In this document: positions 7,702 to 15,586 of the stretch, piece by piece | Numbering within the stretch: position 1 is the stretch's first letter | How the letters are laid out: the number at the start of each line of letters is the position of its first letter | Origin: Carideicomes alvinocaridis | GTDB lineage: Bacteria; Pseudomonadota; Alphaproteobacteria; Rhodobacterales; Rhodobacteraceae | Length of the DNA: 38,717 bases | Direction: 5' to 3' | Assembly (NCBI GenBank): GCA_005473895.2 | Contig: SRJI02000045.1 | Location: 1-38,717 of the forward strand | Translations under genes and position numbers: made by a program | Notes under the pieces: model-generated | Databases searched by the model: none | What the model was told of the DNA's origin: nothing | Seen by the model: only the letters and a program-made list of their open reading frames with translations

Positions 7702-8060
7702 AGGGAGTGTCCTGAACTTTGTGTATCCGGGCCGGCCCATGCGGTTGGGATACTCAAGCGTCGAAGCGCTCGCCGAACATTATGGCGAACTGATTGCGGG
7801 CGGCAAACCATTCCCGAACATTTCGACCGTCCTTCTCGAAGTTGCGGATTGCGAGGTAGATCAGCTTGGTCGCGGCCTCGTCGGTCGGGAACGAGCCCCG
7901 TGTCTTGATGGATTTCCGGATGACGCGGTTCAGACTTTCTATGGCATTCGTGGTGTAGATGATCTTGCGGATCGCGGGATCGAAACCAAAGAACGGGATC
8001 ACCTCCTGCCATGCCCGGCGCCAGGCCGGGGCGATGGAAGCGTATTTCCCAGGCTCGATG
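7702..8060 (-). mobile_element. IS256-family element, 3' fragment
   Basis: The terminal repeat lies at about 7702-7730 (GGGAGTGTCCTGAACTTTGTG, read inward), followed by the end of the transposase gene. The rest of the element is missing; homology stops near 8060, where unrelated LysR sequence begins. It is a different IS256 member from the one at the window ends, because the TIR sequences differ. Confidence 0.75.
7754..8060 (-). pseudogene. IS256-family transposase, C-terminal fragment
   Basis: The fragment encodes the conserved C-terminal region of mutator-type transposases: KYASIAPAWRRAWQEVIPFF, then IYTTNAIESLNRVIRKSIK and ATKLIYLAIRNFEKDGRNV, ending in MFGERFDA. The last catalytic Glu region and the C-terminal helices are present. 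The DDE residues of the N-terminal two thirds are gone, so it cannot transpose itself. Confidence 0.85.
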
Positions 8061-8132
8061 ATTTCGTCCGCATCGTGGTCGCCGGCTTCTTCGTGGCGAT
8101 CTTCTCCGTCGGCCGAATGCCGTCCTCGGCGC

Positions 8133-8366
8133 CGTGTGGAGATCGAGTCGACCGACCTGATGCTCCAGCTCGTCACCGCGCGTCGTGGGGTGACTGTGCT
8201 TCCGGACTGGCTGCTGCGTGAAGACGCGAAAGGTATGCTCATCAGGACACTGCGAATCGGGAGCGATGGCCTGCACAAGAGCATCAACCTTGGAATGCGC
8301 ATCGCGGATAGCCGGGTCGACTTCCTCAACGGCCTACTGGCTATGGCGTCTCACGTTCATCCTTGA
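8133..8366 (+). pseudogene. LysR-family regulator, C-terminal fragment (MetR-like)
   Basis: The frame from about 8133 encodes the end of a LysR effector domain: VEIESTDLMLQLVTARRGV, TVLPDWLLREDAKGMLIRTL and a closing helix FLNGLLAMASHV. The ..QLVTARRGVTVLP.W.. pattern resembles MetR-type regulators. The DNA-binding half and most of the sensor half are missing, replaced by the IS256 fragment at 7702-8060. The frame before 8133 is IS sequence read backwards. Confidence 0.7.
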
Positions 8367-8393
8367 GATGGCGACATGGCCGCTGCGATCTTT

Positions 8394-8798
8394 CTATGGC
8401 TCGGGCAAGGCCGACCGGGAGGCCTGCGACTTGCCGAAGCCGTGCATCTCTTTCGCCCACTGGTAGCCGACCATCAGCCCCTTCATCCTCGGAAGCATTA
8501 GCAGAGCCAGCCCGGTAGCGATCGTGCAGAGCACGAGCGCCAGCATCAGGGGATCATCCCGCATGTAGCCGAAGAGGCCATGGAGGGCGAAGCCCATCAC
8601 GTGCCCGACGATCAGGATAGTCAGGTAGGCCGGACCATCGTCCGCGCGATGATGATGCAACTCCTCACCGCATTCGGAGCAGGTGTCTTTCACCTTGAGG
8701 TAGCGCGCAAAAAGCTGCCCTTCGCCACAAGCGGGGCAGCGATGGCGCAGGCCACGCAGGATGGCCGGTTTCGTCTCACGGGTTTCAGAAGTGGTCAT
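8394..8798 (-). CDS. DUF983 family membrane protein
   Basis: 134 residues with the family pattern CPACGEGQLFARYLKV...CSECGEELHHHRADDGPAY near the N-terminus, which has two CxxC pairs and the conserved ADDGPAY, then two transmembrane segments (LTILIVGHVMGFALHGLF and LALVLCTIATGLALLMLP). The start at 8798 (MTTSETRE) fits the family; the frame can extend to 8822. The function is unknown. The gene is divergent from the MocR-type regulator with a 167-bp shared gap, so it is a plausible target of that regulator. Confidence 0.85.
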   Translation of the reverse strand: MTTSETRETKPAILRGLRHRCPACGEGQLFARYLKVKDTCSECGEELHHHRADDGPAYLTILIVGHVMGFALHGLFGYMRDDPLMLALVLCTIATGLALLMLPRMKGLMVGYQWAKEMHGFGKSQASRSALPEP

Positions 8799-8879
8799 CT
8801 CATCCCTCTCGACTCGGATCATGACAGCCAGAATATAGGGATCATTGATTGGTTGTTGAAGGCATATGTTGCGCCCTGT

Positions 8880-8930
8880 GTATGCGAACTATGCGCATGC
8901 ATGAGGCGTTCCTAGGACAGGAATGCATAC
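8880..8930. promoter_or_regulatory. Repeat-rich divergent control region (DUF983/MocR)
   Basis: GTATGC at 8880-8885 is mirrored by GCATAC at 8925-8930. Between them lie a second TATGCG and GCATGCAT. MocR/PdxR regulators commonly bind such direct and inverted repeats in divergent promoters. The site assignment is inferred from symmetry and position. Confidence 0.4.
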
Positions 8931-8965
8931 AATCATACCTTCAATTTCCTGAGAGATGACCTTAT

Positions 8966-10366
8966 ATGTCGGAAAAGGCATGGAGTGGTATGGCTATGAA
9001 CGACTGGTGTCCCGAGATCTCGCAAAACGGAAGCCCACGCTATGTCGCGATCGCTGACGCCATCGTGCGGGATCTGGAGAGGGGCGTGCTACGTGCGGGA
9101 GATCGTCTGCCGCCACAGAGAAAGCTCGCGGATCTCCTGGGCCTGGACTTCACGACCGTCTCCCGTGGCTATTCGGAGGCCCAGAAGCGGGGGCTGGTGG
9201 AAAGCCATGTCGGGAGGGGGACTTTCGTCACGGCGCAGCTGGCTCGAGCCTCGGGGCCTGATCCGGAACGAACTCGGGACGAGGATCTGACGATGAACAT
9301 GCCGCCGGAGCCGCGCGACGAGCGGCTACTGCGCCGCATGCGGGAAGGCCTCGGATATGTTGGCAACAACATGACGCCTTTGCTTCGATACCAGTCTTCC
9401 ACGGGAAGCGATCGAGACAAAAGCGCAGCCATGACCTGGCTCGGCAAGCGGGGACTGAATCCGAGCGCTGAGTGCGTGGCAATCACGCCCGGGGCTCATG
9501 CGACCATCCTTGCGATCCTGACCATTCTGGCCGATCCCGGAGACACGATCCTGTGCGAGGCCGTCTCCTATCCCGGCTTGCGCGCCATCGCGGCGCGACT
9601 GCGCCTGAACCTCCAGGGCCTGCCCATGGACGAAGAGGGGATCAACCCGGGCGCGCTCGACTGCGCGATCCAGGAGCACAAGCCAAGGGCTCTCTATCTC
9701 ACCCCCACCCTGCACAACCCGACCACCGTGACCGTTCCGGCGCAGCGCAGGCGGCAGATCGCAGACGTCGTGACCGCGCACGGGCTCCACGTGATCGAGG
9801 ATGACGCCTACGGGTTCGTTCCCTCCGATGCGCCTGCGGCCCTCGCCACTCATGCTCCGGACCTCACCTGGTATATCGGAGGGTTGTCGAAGTGCCTTGG
9901 AGGCGGATTGCGACTCGCCTACTGCACCGCACCCTCCAGCCGGTGTGCCCTCAGCCTGGGGCACGCCTTGCGAAGCACGGCCGTCATGGCCTCACCGATC
10001 TCCTCCGCACTGGCAACCCGCTGGATCGAGGACGGCACCGCTGATGAAATCCTCGGCTACATTCGTGTCGAAAGCGCAGCACGACAAGCGATCGCAACCG
10101 AGTTGCTGGCCGGGCTGGAATATCGATCGGCGCCGAATGCCTTCAACGTCTGGCTACGGCTGCCCGAGGGGGCGGGACGCGCGGACCTGATGGGCCGACC
10201 GGCAGGACGGCACATCGGCATCATGCCTTCCGATGCGTTCACTGTCCTCGGGAGGCCTGACGAGCATGTCCGCGTCTGCCTGGGCGGCTCCATATCGCGC
10301 GAGGAGCTGCGCAGAGGGTTGCTCCTCATGACAAATTCCCTGCAACCCGATGCTTGGGTCGGATAG
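8966..10366 (+). CDS. MocR-type regulator (GntR wHTH fused to a class I aminotransferase domain)
   Basis: 466 residues. An N-terminal GntR winged helix spans about residues 20-85 (AGDRLPPQRKLADLLGLDFT and VGRGTFV). A PLP-dependent fold-type I domain follows, with YLTPTLHNPTT, the VIEDDAYGFV aspartate, and the PLP lysine in GGLSKCLGGGLRLAY. Such proteins sense PLP or amino compounds and activate or repress nearby genes; they are not usually enzymes. The target cannot be read from context, though DUF983 is divergent. Starts at 8966 or 8990 are both possible. The length is normal and the gene is intact. Confidence 0.9.
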   Translation: MSEKAWSGMAMNDWCPEISQNGSPRYVAIADAIVRDLERGVLRAGDRLPPQRKLADLLGLDFTTVSRGYSEAQKRGLVESHVGRGTFVTAQLARASGPDPERTRDEDLTMNMPPEPRDERLLRRMREGLGYVGNNMTPLLRYQSSTGSDRDKSAAMTWLGKRGLNPSAECVAITPGAHATILAILTILADPGDTILCEAVSYPGLRAIAARLRLNLQGLPMDEEGINPGALDCAIQEHKPRALYLTPTLHNPTTVTVPAQRRRQIADVVTAHGLHVIEDDAYGFVPSDAPAALATHAPDLTWYIGGLSKCLGGGLRLAYCTAPSSRCALSLGHALRSTAVMASPISSALATRWIEDGTADEILGYIRVESAARQAIATELLAGLEYRSAPNAFNVWLRLPEGAGRADLMGRPAGRHIGIMPSDAFTVLGRPDEHVRVCLGGSISREELRRGLLLMTNSLQPDAWVG

Positions 10367-11371
10367 ACAGATCATCGGGACACCGGTCTCGGAAGCCGCA
10401 TTCAGTTCGCGACGACCGCACCTGCACTGAAGTCCGAGGACTTCCTTGAGGTCGTCCTCGGCGCAAGCCCTCCCGAAGCCGATCACTGATTCAGTCCGTC
10501 AGACAGGTATCACGCTGCACCAAGAACCTGCTCCCCGGCGGAGCCGTGCTCGAGATGAGCACGCTCCGCCGGTCCCGAGAGCCGAATCGGAACCTCAACG
10601 AACAGATCCCAAGCGCTGATTCGGCCCTCTGGAGCCTCGCAGTTCCCTTCTGTGGACCATCACTCACTCCCGCAGACCTTCAGTAAGCAACTTTCCTCAC
10701 ACGGAAAAAAACGGCGCTCATGCCCTCCTATACGAGCGCCTCATTGCCGTCTCGACGGTGTGCCGTGAAGGACCCTCGGGACCGGTTTTCCGCCTCCATG
10801 AAATTTCGGGACGCGCGAAACCCGCCATATGTGCCTCTGAGGGCCTCTCTCAGACAAGATATAGACCACCATCCCAACCCGTACGGGTCGTCCGAGTTGC
10901 ACGACCTAATTGGCGCGCAGCAGCTGCATCGGGCCGGCCATCGTCGAGGGGTGTAACATTCTCCTCAAAATCGGCGTCACCATCCTCAAAGCGCAACGTC
11001 GAGGACCTGATGCATTGCTTATTTGACGCGGCCCGACTGCGGGGCGCTCTGGATCCGGGACCGGTTCGGCAAGCGCCTCTTTGCGCGCGAGTGGCTCTTT
11101 GCCTGCTCGAACACGCGGGTCTGGCCGTCGCTCTGCATGCGCAGTACTACGGACCGCGAGCCAGAAGATCGTCCGCAAAACCTGACTATAGGGCTGCAAT
11201 CGGCACCGTGGGCGGCCAAGAATCAGCGCACCCGCCCCGGAGACAGCTCCGACCTCCGCCTCCACTCTGCCGGACGAGTGGCTGGGCCCCGGCAAGGGTT
11301 GGGGCTGGGAGCAGGTTCGTCGACGGTTGAAACGACACCGAATGGCGTGAGCCGGCCAATCGGCAACGACC
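10367..11371. other. About 1 kb without a clear gene
   Basis: Several overlapping frames on both strands lack domains, ribosome sites or consistent composition. A remnant-like frame (APALKSEDFLEVVLGASPPE) lies near 10420-10488. The main structure is a strong hairpin at 10535-10572. The stretch probably contains eroded coding DNA. Confidence 0.4.
10535..10572. repeat. Long GC-rich hairpin
   Basis: The arms CCGGCGGAGC-(C)-GTGCTC and GAGCACGCTCCGCCGG pair over 16 bp with one bulged C and a 5-nt loop. No T-run follows on either strand, so it is not a canonical terminator. It could be a transposon end, a recombination site or part of a structured RNA. Confidence 0.6.
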
Positions 11372-11911
11372 TTACTCCGCCTTCTTCAGGGAAGTGTCAA
11401 ACCGCCCCTCGACTGGAATGCACTCGCCCATGTCAGCATCGGCAAAGAAGCTGTCCTTGCGGCACAACTGCGAGGAAAAGCTACCTGTGATCGTCGACCC
11501 CTCTTCTTCGAGGGAGAGCGTGTCAATCGAGATGCTCAGGTCGCCCCCGATGTCCTCGTTCATGTAGAAGGGTGCATTCATGCCCTCTGGCCACCATGAC
11601 ACAGAGGCATCCATCATTGCGGCCGAGGCGTCTGTGCCCATAAGGGATATTTCGATCGTCAGGATGCCCTGCATGACGCTCTCCGCGTCCGGGTCATGTG
11701 CCTGGATGCTCAGGGAGGACACCGGACCGAAGGTGCGCCATTCCGCGGTAGAGGTTCCTTCGGAAGGAACGTCGAGGGTTTCACCCTCGTAGGCCGCTTC
11801 GCCGATGGTGGCGGTTACTGTGCCGACCGGCGCCGTCTCGATTTGGGCCGTCGCCGTATGGGTCACCGTCAGCAGACCTACTATTAAAGCCGAAAAGGAT
11901 TGTTTGTTCAT
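11372..11911 (-). CDS. Secreted hypothetical protein
   Basis: 179 residues with a signal peptide MNKQSFSALIVGLLTVTHTATA, cleaved after the ATAQ region. The mature part is acidic and beta-rich, with a Cys pair (LCRKDSFF...MGECIPVEG) that could form a periplasmic disulfide and a C-terminal VEGRFDTSL. The start at 11911 has GGAG eight bases upstream; METT at 11923 is also in frame. The family is not recognised. Resemblance to DUF-type exported calcium- or lipid-binding proteins is too weak to name. It stands alone, facing left. Confidence 0.65.
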   Translation of the reverse strand: MNKQSFSALIVGLLTVTHTATAQIETAPVGTVTATIGEAAYEGETLDVPSEGTSTAEWRTFGPVSSLSIQAHDPDAESVMQGILTIEISLMGTDASAAMMDASVSWWPEGMNAPFYMNEDIGGDLSISIDTLSLEEEGSTITGSFSSQLCRKDSFFADADMGECIPVEGRFDTSLKKAE

Positions 11912-12071
11912 GGTAGTCTCCATTGCTCTTGTGACTCTTAGGGGAATGTCCAACCATCATGTTCGACGCGGAAAATCCGCAGCGGCGCGCCGGGCCGTCC
12001 CGTCTCTGGGCGCCGCCGGAAGACGGCGGTTTGCGTCCGCCCGAAATTCTCAATCTCGACATCGATGGTGA

Positions 12072-12666
12072 TCATGCCGCGGAAAATGGGGTGTGGGGAT
12101 CTGGTGACGGGACGCTTACGCTGCCACCGAAATCGTGCGCGCCATAGATCGGGTCGGCCTGAAGCGGTGTCGCTTGCATGGCCGCCACGACATCAGCGGA
12201 GAAGAAAATGCCCGCATTCGCCGGATCGTGAGCCTCGCGGATCATTTCACCACCCGGCGCCTCGTCCGTATCGGCGGCGGGCGTCGCTACCGGCTCGTAG
12301 CCTTCGGCAATCAGGTAGCGCTGTGCCACCCAGCCGGCCTTGCCCATGTCTGCCGCACGCATCAGGCACCACCGCGGCGGCAGGGCCTCGATTTCGGCGT
12401 CGGACATGGCTGAGTAATGCGCCATGGTGAAGAACTGCACGCAGGTGATCTCCTCCAATCCCGCACATCATGGGCAAAGGTCTCGATCACCGGATAGTCG
12501 GTGCCCGGCCCCATCCGAGTGTTCAGAACATCATCTGCAGCCATCCCGGTCACTCGCCATCCAACGGGACCATGCCCATCAATCTCCGCGCTCAAGATGC
12601 AGGGCACAAGGAGACGCCAATGGCGGTCAAGACCACATCGAGCATTCTGCGCATATTCGGTGTCAT
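12072..12666 (-). pseudogene. Exported SH3-like domain protein, two frameshifts
   Basis: Three frames must be joined. From ATG 12666 (GGAGG upstream) a signal peptide MTPNMRRMLDVVLTAIGVS is encoded. A second frame gives GWRVTGMAADDVLNTRMGPG and TDYPVIETFAHD, a bacterial SH3-like fold. A third frame, from about 12458, gives ITCVQFFTMAHYSAMSDAEI, then KAGWVAQRYLIAEGY and a C-terminal tail to 12072. Shifts lie near 12600 and 12460. SH3b proteins of this type bind the cell wall or periplasmic partners. As it stands the gene cannot make the full protein. Confidence 0.65.
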
Positions 12667-12795
12667 GATACCTCCAGCACTTCGCAGTTCAGGTGCTTGC
12701 ACCCTTGCCTTGGAAAAGGATCGACCCGCCGACCTGGTTGAAGTCGGCGGGCAAATTGCAAAGATCCTCGCGAACCGTCGTCCTGCGCAATTCAG

Positions 12796-13293
12796 CTATG
12801 TTCTCGCATCGACTTGCCACGGTATCGCAACGAGCTCGAGCGGCTCTGTCGTCCCACTTGCGTTAAGGAGCGGCACCGTCTGTCCCACCTTCATTCCGAG
12901 CAAGGTGACTCCGAGAAATGTCTTGATCGGGATACCTCCCTGATCATGTTCAAAACCATGGTCAAAGAGTGTCCGAGATTGTGGGGGCGTCCCCCTGATG
13001 GAGTAGGTCACACGTGAGCCCAGGGTGGCGACGCTTCCTGCCTCTTCTCTGGAATTCAGAATATGTGCATCCTGAAGCTTTGCCCGGATCAGGTGGGAGA
13101 GCAGAGGAAAGACACCGCCTCCGATAGCTGCGCATTCCCTCCGCAGCTCTTGCAGGTGCCAGAAGTCCCGCTTGGAAAGGAACGATTGGATTGGTCGCAT
13201 GGCCTCGACGCTTCCGAACGCCCGGCTATCAACACCGGCAGCCTCGTTGCCTGATCTTCCAGCGAGAGCCGCCGTTTCATTTGATGTTCGCAT
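12796..13293 (-). CDS. Rnk/GreA-C-like protein, paralogue D
   Basis: 165 residues. The C-terminal half has the GreA/GreB C-terminal (FKBP-like) fold as in Rnk: IPIKTFLGVTLLGMKVGQTV followed by a DG-like turn and a closing strand. The N-terminal half has a helix pair (FWHLQELRRECAAIGGGVFP and LLSHLIRAKLQDA), like the Rnk helical stub. Rnk binds RNA polymerase near the secondary channel, so a transcription or nucleotide-stress role is likely. The start at 13293 has GAGGAGAAG upstream. It is preceded by leader copy D (small ORF 13370-13462). It is the most divergent of the four paralogues. Confidence 0.7.
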   Translation of the reverse strand: MRTSNETAALAGRSGNEAAGVDSRAFGSVEAMRPIQSFLSKRDFWHLQELRRECAAIGGGVFPLLSHLIRAKLQDAHILNSREEAGSVATLGSRVTYSIRGTPPQSRTLFDHGFEHDQGGIPIKTFLGVTLLGMKVGQTVPLLNASGTTEPLELVAIPWQVDART

Positions 13294-13369
13294 ATCTTCT
13301 CCTCGGCCTGCTCGACGCAAGCCTCAAGAATCCAAAGGTTTTGGTGAAGAAGATCCCCGAGCGTGGAGG

Positions 13370-13462
13370 TCAGCGCATGCGGCCCCCTGCCCGGGGCAGG
13401 GAGCGGTTCAGCAGAGATCCCGGAAACGACCGGCCTCTGATATTGCATGAGAACAAAGACAT
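13370..13462 (-). CDS. Leader small ORF, copy D (30 residues)
   Basis: Starts MSLFSCNIRGRSFPGSLLNR and continues SLPRAGGRMR. It shares the LLNR end and the PRA run with copies A-C, but its N-terminal half is longer and different. The codons after LNR form the hairpin at 13385-13401. It ends 77 nt before the Rnk-like paralogue D. Expression is not proven; the case rests on the recurrence of the module. Confidence 0.5.
   Translation of the reverse strand: MSLFSCNIRGRSFPGSLLNRSLPRAGGRMR
13385..13401 (-). repeat. Leader hairpin, copy D
   Basis: CCCTGCC-N3-GGCAGGG, a perfect 7-bp stem directly after the LNR codons of leader ORF D. Confidence 0.6.
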
Positions 13463-13497
13463 CGAGCCACGCTATGAAGTTTCCGACGCCAAGTCAA
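13463..13497 (-). promoter_or_regulatory. Promoter of leader copy D
   Basis: TTGACT (13497-13492) and CATAGC (13476-13471) are spaced 15 bp apart, and TTGACT starts exactly 35 nt before the leader ATG. The -10 box is identical to that of copy A. The shape resembles alphaproteobacterial RpoH promoters more than a sigma-70 TATAAT; this is inferred. Confidence 0.5.
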
Positions 13498-13688
13498 ACT
13501 TTGCCGGGTCCTCGGAGCAGCAGATGCCACCACCACCCGCTGGGCTGATCCTTTCAGGCCAGGGCGGGAAACTTTTCCGTGAGACGGAAACTGAAGACCA
13601 GTGAGGCTGTCCCGCCTCCAGGCAAGCCGTTGATGCCGATAGTCCCCGCGTCGGATGCGCCAGTGACCGCATTAGTTGCAACCCGTCC

Positions 13689-14141
13689 CTACACGGTAAA
13701 AGGCGCTCTCACCTGGGTTACCACCAAGGACCGGGTGGTGCCGTCTTCGGACAGCAACTTAGTGCGTTGTCCGGCCGACATTCCGATGAGCGTGGCCCCC
13801 AAAAGGGAGTGAATCGGGATTTCTCCGGCACGCGTCACCAGGCCGAAACTGAGAACCCCGCATTCGATCTCTTTCTCATCCAACACGCAGGAAATGTAGC
13901 TGCCAAACGTGGCAACATCGGACGGTGCCGCGCCTTCTATCGCAACGGCCACCTGCAGTTTCTGGTATAGAATTCCCAGCATGAGCTGGGAGTAGGCGAC
14001 ACTGCTGTTGCCGGCGAAGCTCAGAAATCTCTCGATTCTCAGCCGATCGGCTTTTGTCAGGCGGCACGTGCAATCCCCACCACCCGCTTCGGGCTTTCCG
14101 TTTCGCGGTACCGTTGATCCCGTAACGTCAGGCATGGCCAT
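13689..14141 (-). CDS. Rnk/GreA-C-like protein, paralogue C
   Basis: 150 residues. The N-terminal helix pair is LTKADRLRIERFLSFAG and YSQLMLGILYQKLQ. The C-terminal GreA/Rnk-type domain shows GEIPIHSLLGATLIGMSAGQ and LLSEDGTTRSLVVTQV. A CTC pair (GDCTCRL) lies near the start. The ATG at 14141 is chosen for the GGGGG ribosome site seven bases upstream. The core SLLGATLIGM is shared with paralogues A and B. It lies 96 nt after leader ORF C on the same strand. The likely role is modulation of RNA polymerase, inferred from the fold only. Confidence 0.75.
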   Translation of the reverse strand: MAMPDVTGSTVPRNGKPEAGGGDCTCRLTKADRLRIERFLSFAGNSSVAYSQLMLGILYQKLQVAVAIEGAAPSDVATFGSYISCVLDEKEIECGVLSFGLVTRAGEIPIHSLLGATLIGMSAGQRTKLLSEDGTTRSLVVTQVRAPFTV

Positions 14142-14226
14142 GTTTCCCCCTGGAGTTACCTCCGACAATCTCAGAACTTTTCTCGAGATGTCCCCGGGAG
14201 ATCGCAGCGCATCTAACGCCCACGAA

Positions 14227-14246
14227 CCGCCCGGGGCTAAGGGCGG
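14227..14246 (-). repeat. Leader hairpin, copy C
   Basis: CCGCCC-N8-GGGCGG on the minus strand, a 6-bp perfect stem built on the last leader codons. Confidence 0.6.
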
Positions 14247-14287
14247 TTCAGCAGAAGAAACCGGAACTTGATCTGATACCTGACCAT
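14237..14287 (-). CDS. Leader small ORF, copy C (16 residues)
   Basis: MVRYQIKFRFLLLNRP and a TAG that lies inside the hairpin loop. Codons 8-15 encode the same FRFLLLNR as copies A and B at the same distance from the ATG, with two codon differences, both synonymous Leu codons. That pattern favours translation. Confidence 0.6.
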   Translation of the reverse strand: MVRYQIKFRFLLLNRP

Positions 14288-14322
14288 GGATTGATCGTTG
14301 CTTGTCGCCCGACGAGTGTCAA
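14288..14322 (-). promoter_or_regulatory. Promoter of leader copy C
   Basis: TTGACA at 14322-14317 lies 35 nt before the leader ATG, as in copies D and E. The -10 element is weak (CAACGA). The promoter overlaps the 3' end of the DUF6522 gene. Confidence 0.45.
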
Positions 14323-14597
14323 TCCCGGCGCACTGACCGCGCTCGCGGAGTGACGGGAAAGCTTCCCCGCGACAGCACCTCTCCCGCTTCGTCGACAACG
14401 AGACGGAACGCGCGGTCTGCACGATAGAAGGTCATGCGCCAACGTCCTTCGTCTTCGCCCGACCCGCTCTCGGAGCGGCTGCTGATGAGGCCGTTACGCA
14501 TCTCCTGCCGGACCTGTTCTTCCGTAATCTTGAAGGCCCGCCCGATGGCGGCTGCTTCCACAACGAACCCGCTGTCAGTCTTGGATACTTCGCTCAT
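14319..14597 (-). CDS. DUF6522 family protein
   Basis: 92 residues. The pattern GFVVEAAAIGRAFKITEEQV, then GLISSRSESGSGEDEGRWRM and RAFRLVVDEAGEVLSRGSFP, is the DUF6522 family seen in Rhodobacterales near denitrification and respiratory genes. The function is unknown. The ATG at 14597 has GGGAGACAG upstream; 14612 is in frame but less likely. The gene is divergent from the haemoglobin/cbb3 operon with a 151-bp gap, so it may share its palindromic operator. Confidence 0.8.
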   Translation of the reverse strand: MSEVSKTDSGFVVEAAAIGRAFKITEEQVRQEMRNGLISSRSESGSGEDEGRWRMTFYRADRAFRLVVDEAGEVLSRGSFPVTPRARSVRRD

Positions 14598-14665
14598 CGC
14601 ACTGTCTCCCATTCACTGGTCCCGCGCCGATCTCCGCCAATCGGGCTCTGCGCGGTTTCGCCCGA

Positions 14666-14695
14666 TTGCGCTCGACCCCAATAGGTATTTACAAT
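14666..14695 (+). promoter_or_regulatory. Probable promoter of the haemoglobin-cbb3 operon
   Basis: TTGCGC (14666-14671), an 18-bp spacer, and TACAAT (14690-14695). The operon's first ATG is 53 bp downstream. The -10 box lies inside the palindrome at 14684-14698, so a repressor bound there would block it. Confidence 0.45.
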
Positions 14696-14698
14696 ACC
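14684..14698. promoter_or_regulatory. Candidate NsrR/Rrf2 operator
   Basis: GGTATT-TAC-AATACC, a perfect 6-bp inverted repeat with a 3-bp centre. NsrR-type Rrf2 repressors bind AT-rich palindromes of similar size, and the last gene of the same operon encodes an Rrf2 protein of that kind. The pairing of regulator and site is inferred. Confidence 0.5.
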
Positions 14699-14748
14699 AG
14701 TTGGGGAACGTACCCCGTCAATACAACTGCGACCAAGGTGCCACACCG

Positions 14749-15201
14749 ATGACCTCCATCCAGACACCCCCGCCCCGCAGCCCCTCCGCGCGACCGGAGA
14801 TCACAGCCGATCTCGAGGCACGGACAGGGCTCGATGACGCGGTGCTGCGTGAGCTGGTCCATGCCTTCTATGACAAGATCCGCAAGGATCCTGTTCTTGG
14901 CCCGATCTTCGCGGCGCGCATCGATAACTGGCCACCGCATCTGGAGCGGATGACTGCTTTCTGGTCGTCAGTTGCCCTTATGACAGGCCGCTATCATGGC
15001 ACCCCGGTGCCCAAGCACGTTGGCCTGCCGATTGACTGGGCCCATTTCGAGCGATGGCTCACACTCTTTCGCGAGACCGCAACGGAGATCTGCACACCCG
15101 CAGGTGCCGCCCATGTCATCCAGCGGGCCGAACGCATCGCCCTGTCGCTCAACTTCGCGGTCGAGGATGCACGAGGGCCTGGCATCCCGAAACTGGCTTG
15201 A
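14749..15201 (+). CDS. Group III truncated haemoglobin
   Basis: 150 residues. A disordered Pro-rich start is followed by the 2-on-2 globin fold: LRELVHAFYDKIRKDPVLGP, NWPPHLERMTAFWSSVALMT with the conserved Trp, and the proximal haem histidine in DWAHFERWLTLF. The length and the PIF...WP..L..M..FW pattern are typical of group III (Ctb-like) proteins, which bind O2 and NO and protect from nitrosative stress. The start at 14749 is the first ATG giving the normal length. It heads a tight plus-strand operon; the next gene starts 7 bp after its stop. Confidence 0.92.
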   Translation: MTSIQTPPPRSPSARPEITADLEARTGLDDAVLRELVHAFYDKIRKDPVLGPIFAARIDNWPPHLERMTAFWSSVALMTGRYHGTPVPKHVGLPIDWAHFERWLTLFRETATEICTPAGAAHVIQRAERIALSLNFAVEDARGPGIPKLA

Positions 15202-15208
15202 GGCTCGC

Positions 15209-15586
15209 ATGGCGAAACAATTCGATATCGATATTGCCCGCGTTCACGACGAGGCGTCCCACACGGACCGCGCGAGGCTGCTCGTGGATGGAATCTGGCC
15301 GCGAGGTGTTTCGAAGGCCGATCTCGGGCACGATGACTGGATCAAGGACATCGCGCCGACCAACGAGCTCAGGAAATGGTTCGACCATGACCCGGACAAA
15401 TGGGGTGAGTTCCGCAACCGCTACCTGCACGAACTGGCTGACAACACGGACGCCGTTGAACGCTGCCTCGCATGGTGCCGAGCAGGACCCGTCACCCTGC
15501 TCTTCGCCGCGAAGGACCGGGAGCACAACCAGGCGGTGGTCCTGCGCGACTATCTGAAGCAGCGACTTAAAGGGAACACTGCATGA
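15209..15586 (+). CDS. DUF488 (YeaO-like) family protein
   Basis: 125 residues with the family core LLVDGIWPRGVSKADLGHDD, then LRKWFDHDPDKWGEFRNRY and PVTLLFAAKDREHNQAVVLR. DUF488 proteins are small and of unknown function, often beside haemoglobins, nitro-compound enzymes or haem proteins. The start at 15209 lies 7 bp after the haemoglobin stop. The stop overlaps the ATG of the nitronate monooxygenase (ATGA), which shows translational coupling. Confidence 0.9.
   Translation: MAKQFDIDIARVHDEASHTDRARLLVDGIWPRGVSKADLGHDDWIKDIAPTNELRKWFDHDPDKWGEFRNRYLHELADNTDAVERCLAWCRAGPVTLLFAAKDREHNQAVVLRDYLKQRLKGNTA

Noticed and set aside
10758-11330. 190-codon plus-strand frame in the gene-poor kilobase
   Set aside because: Low-complexity Arg/Pro content, no start signal, and rival frames of the same length on both strands.
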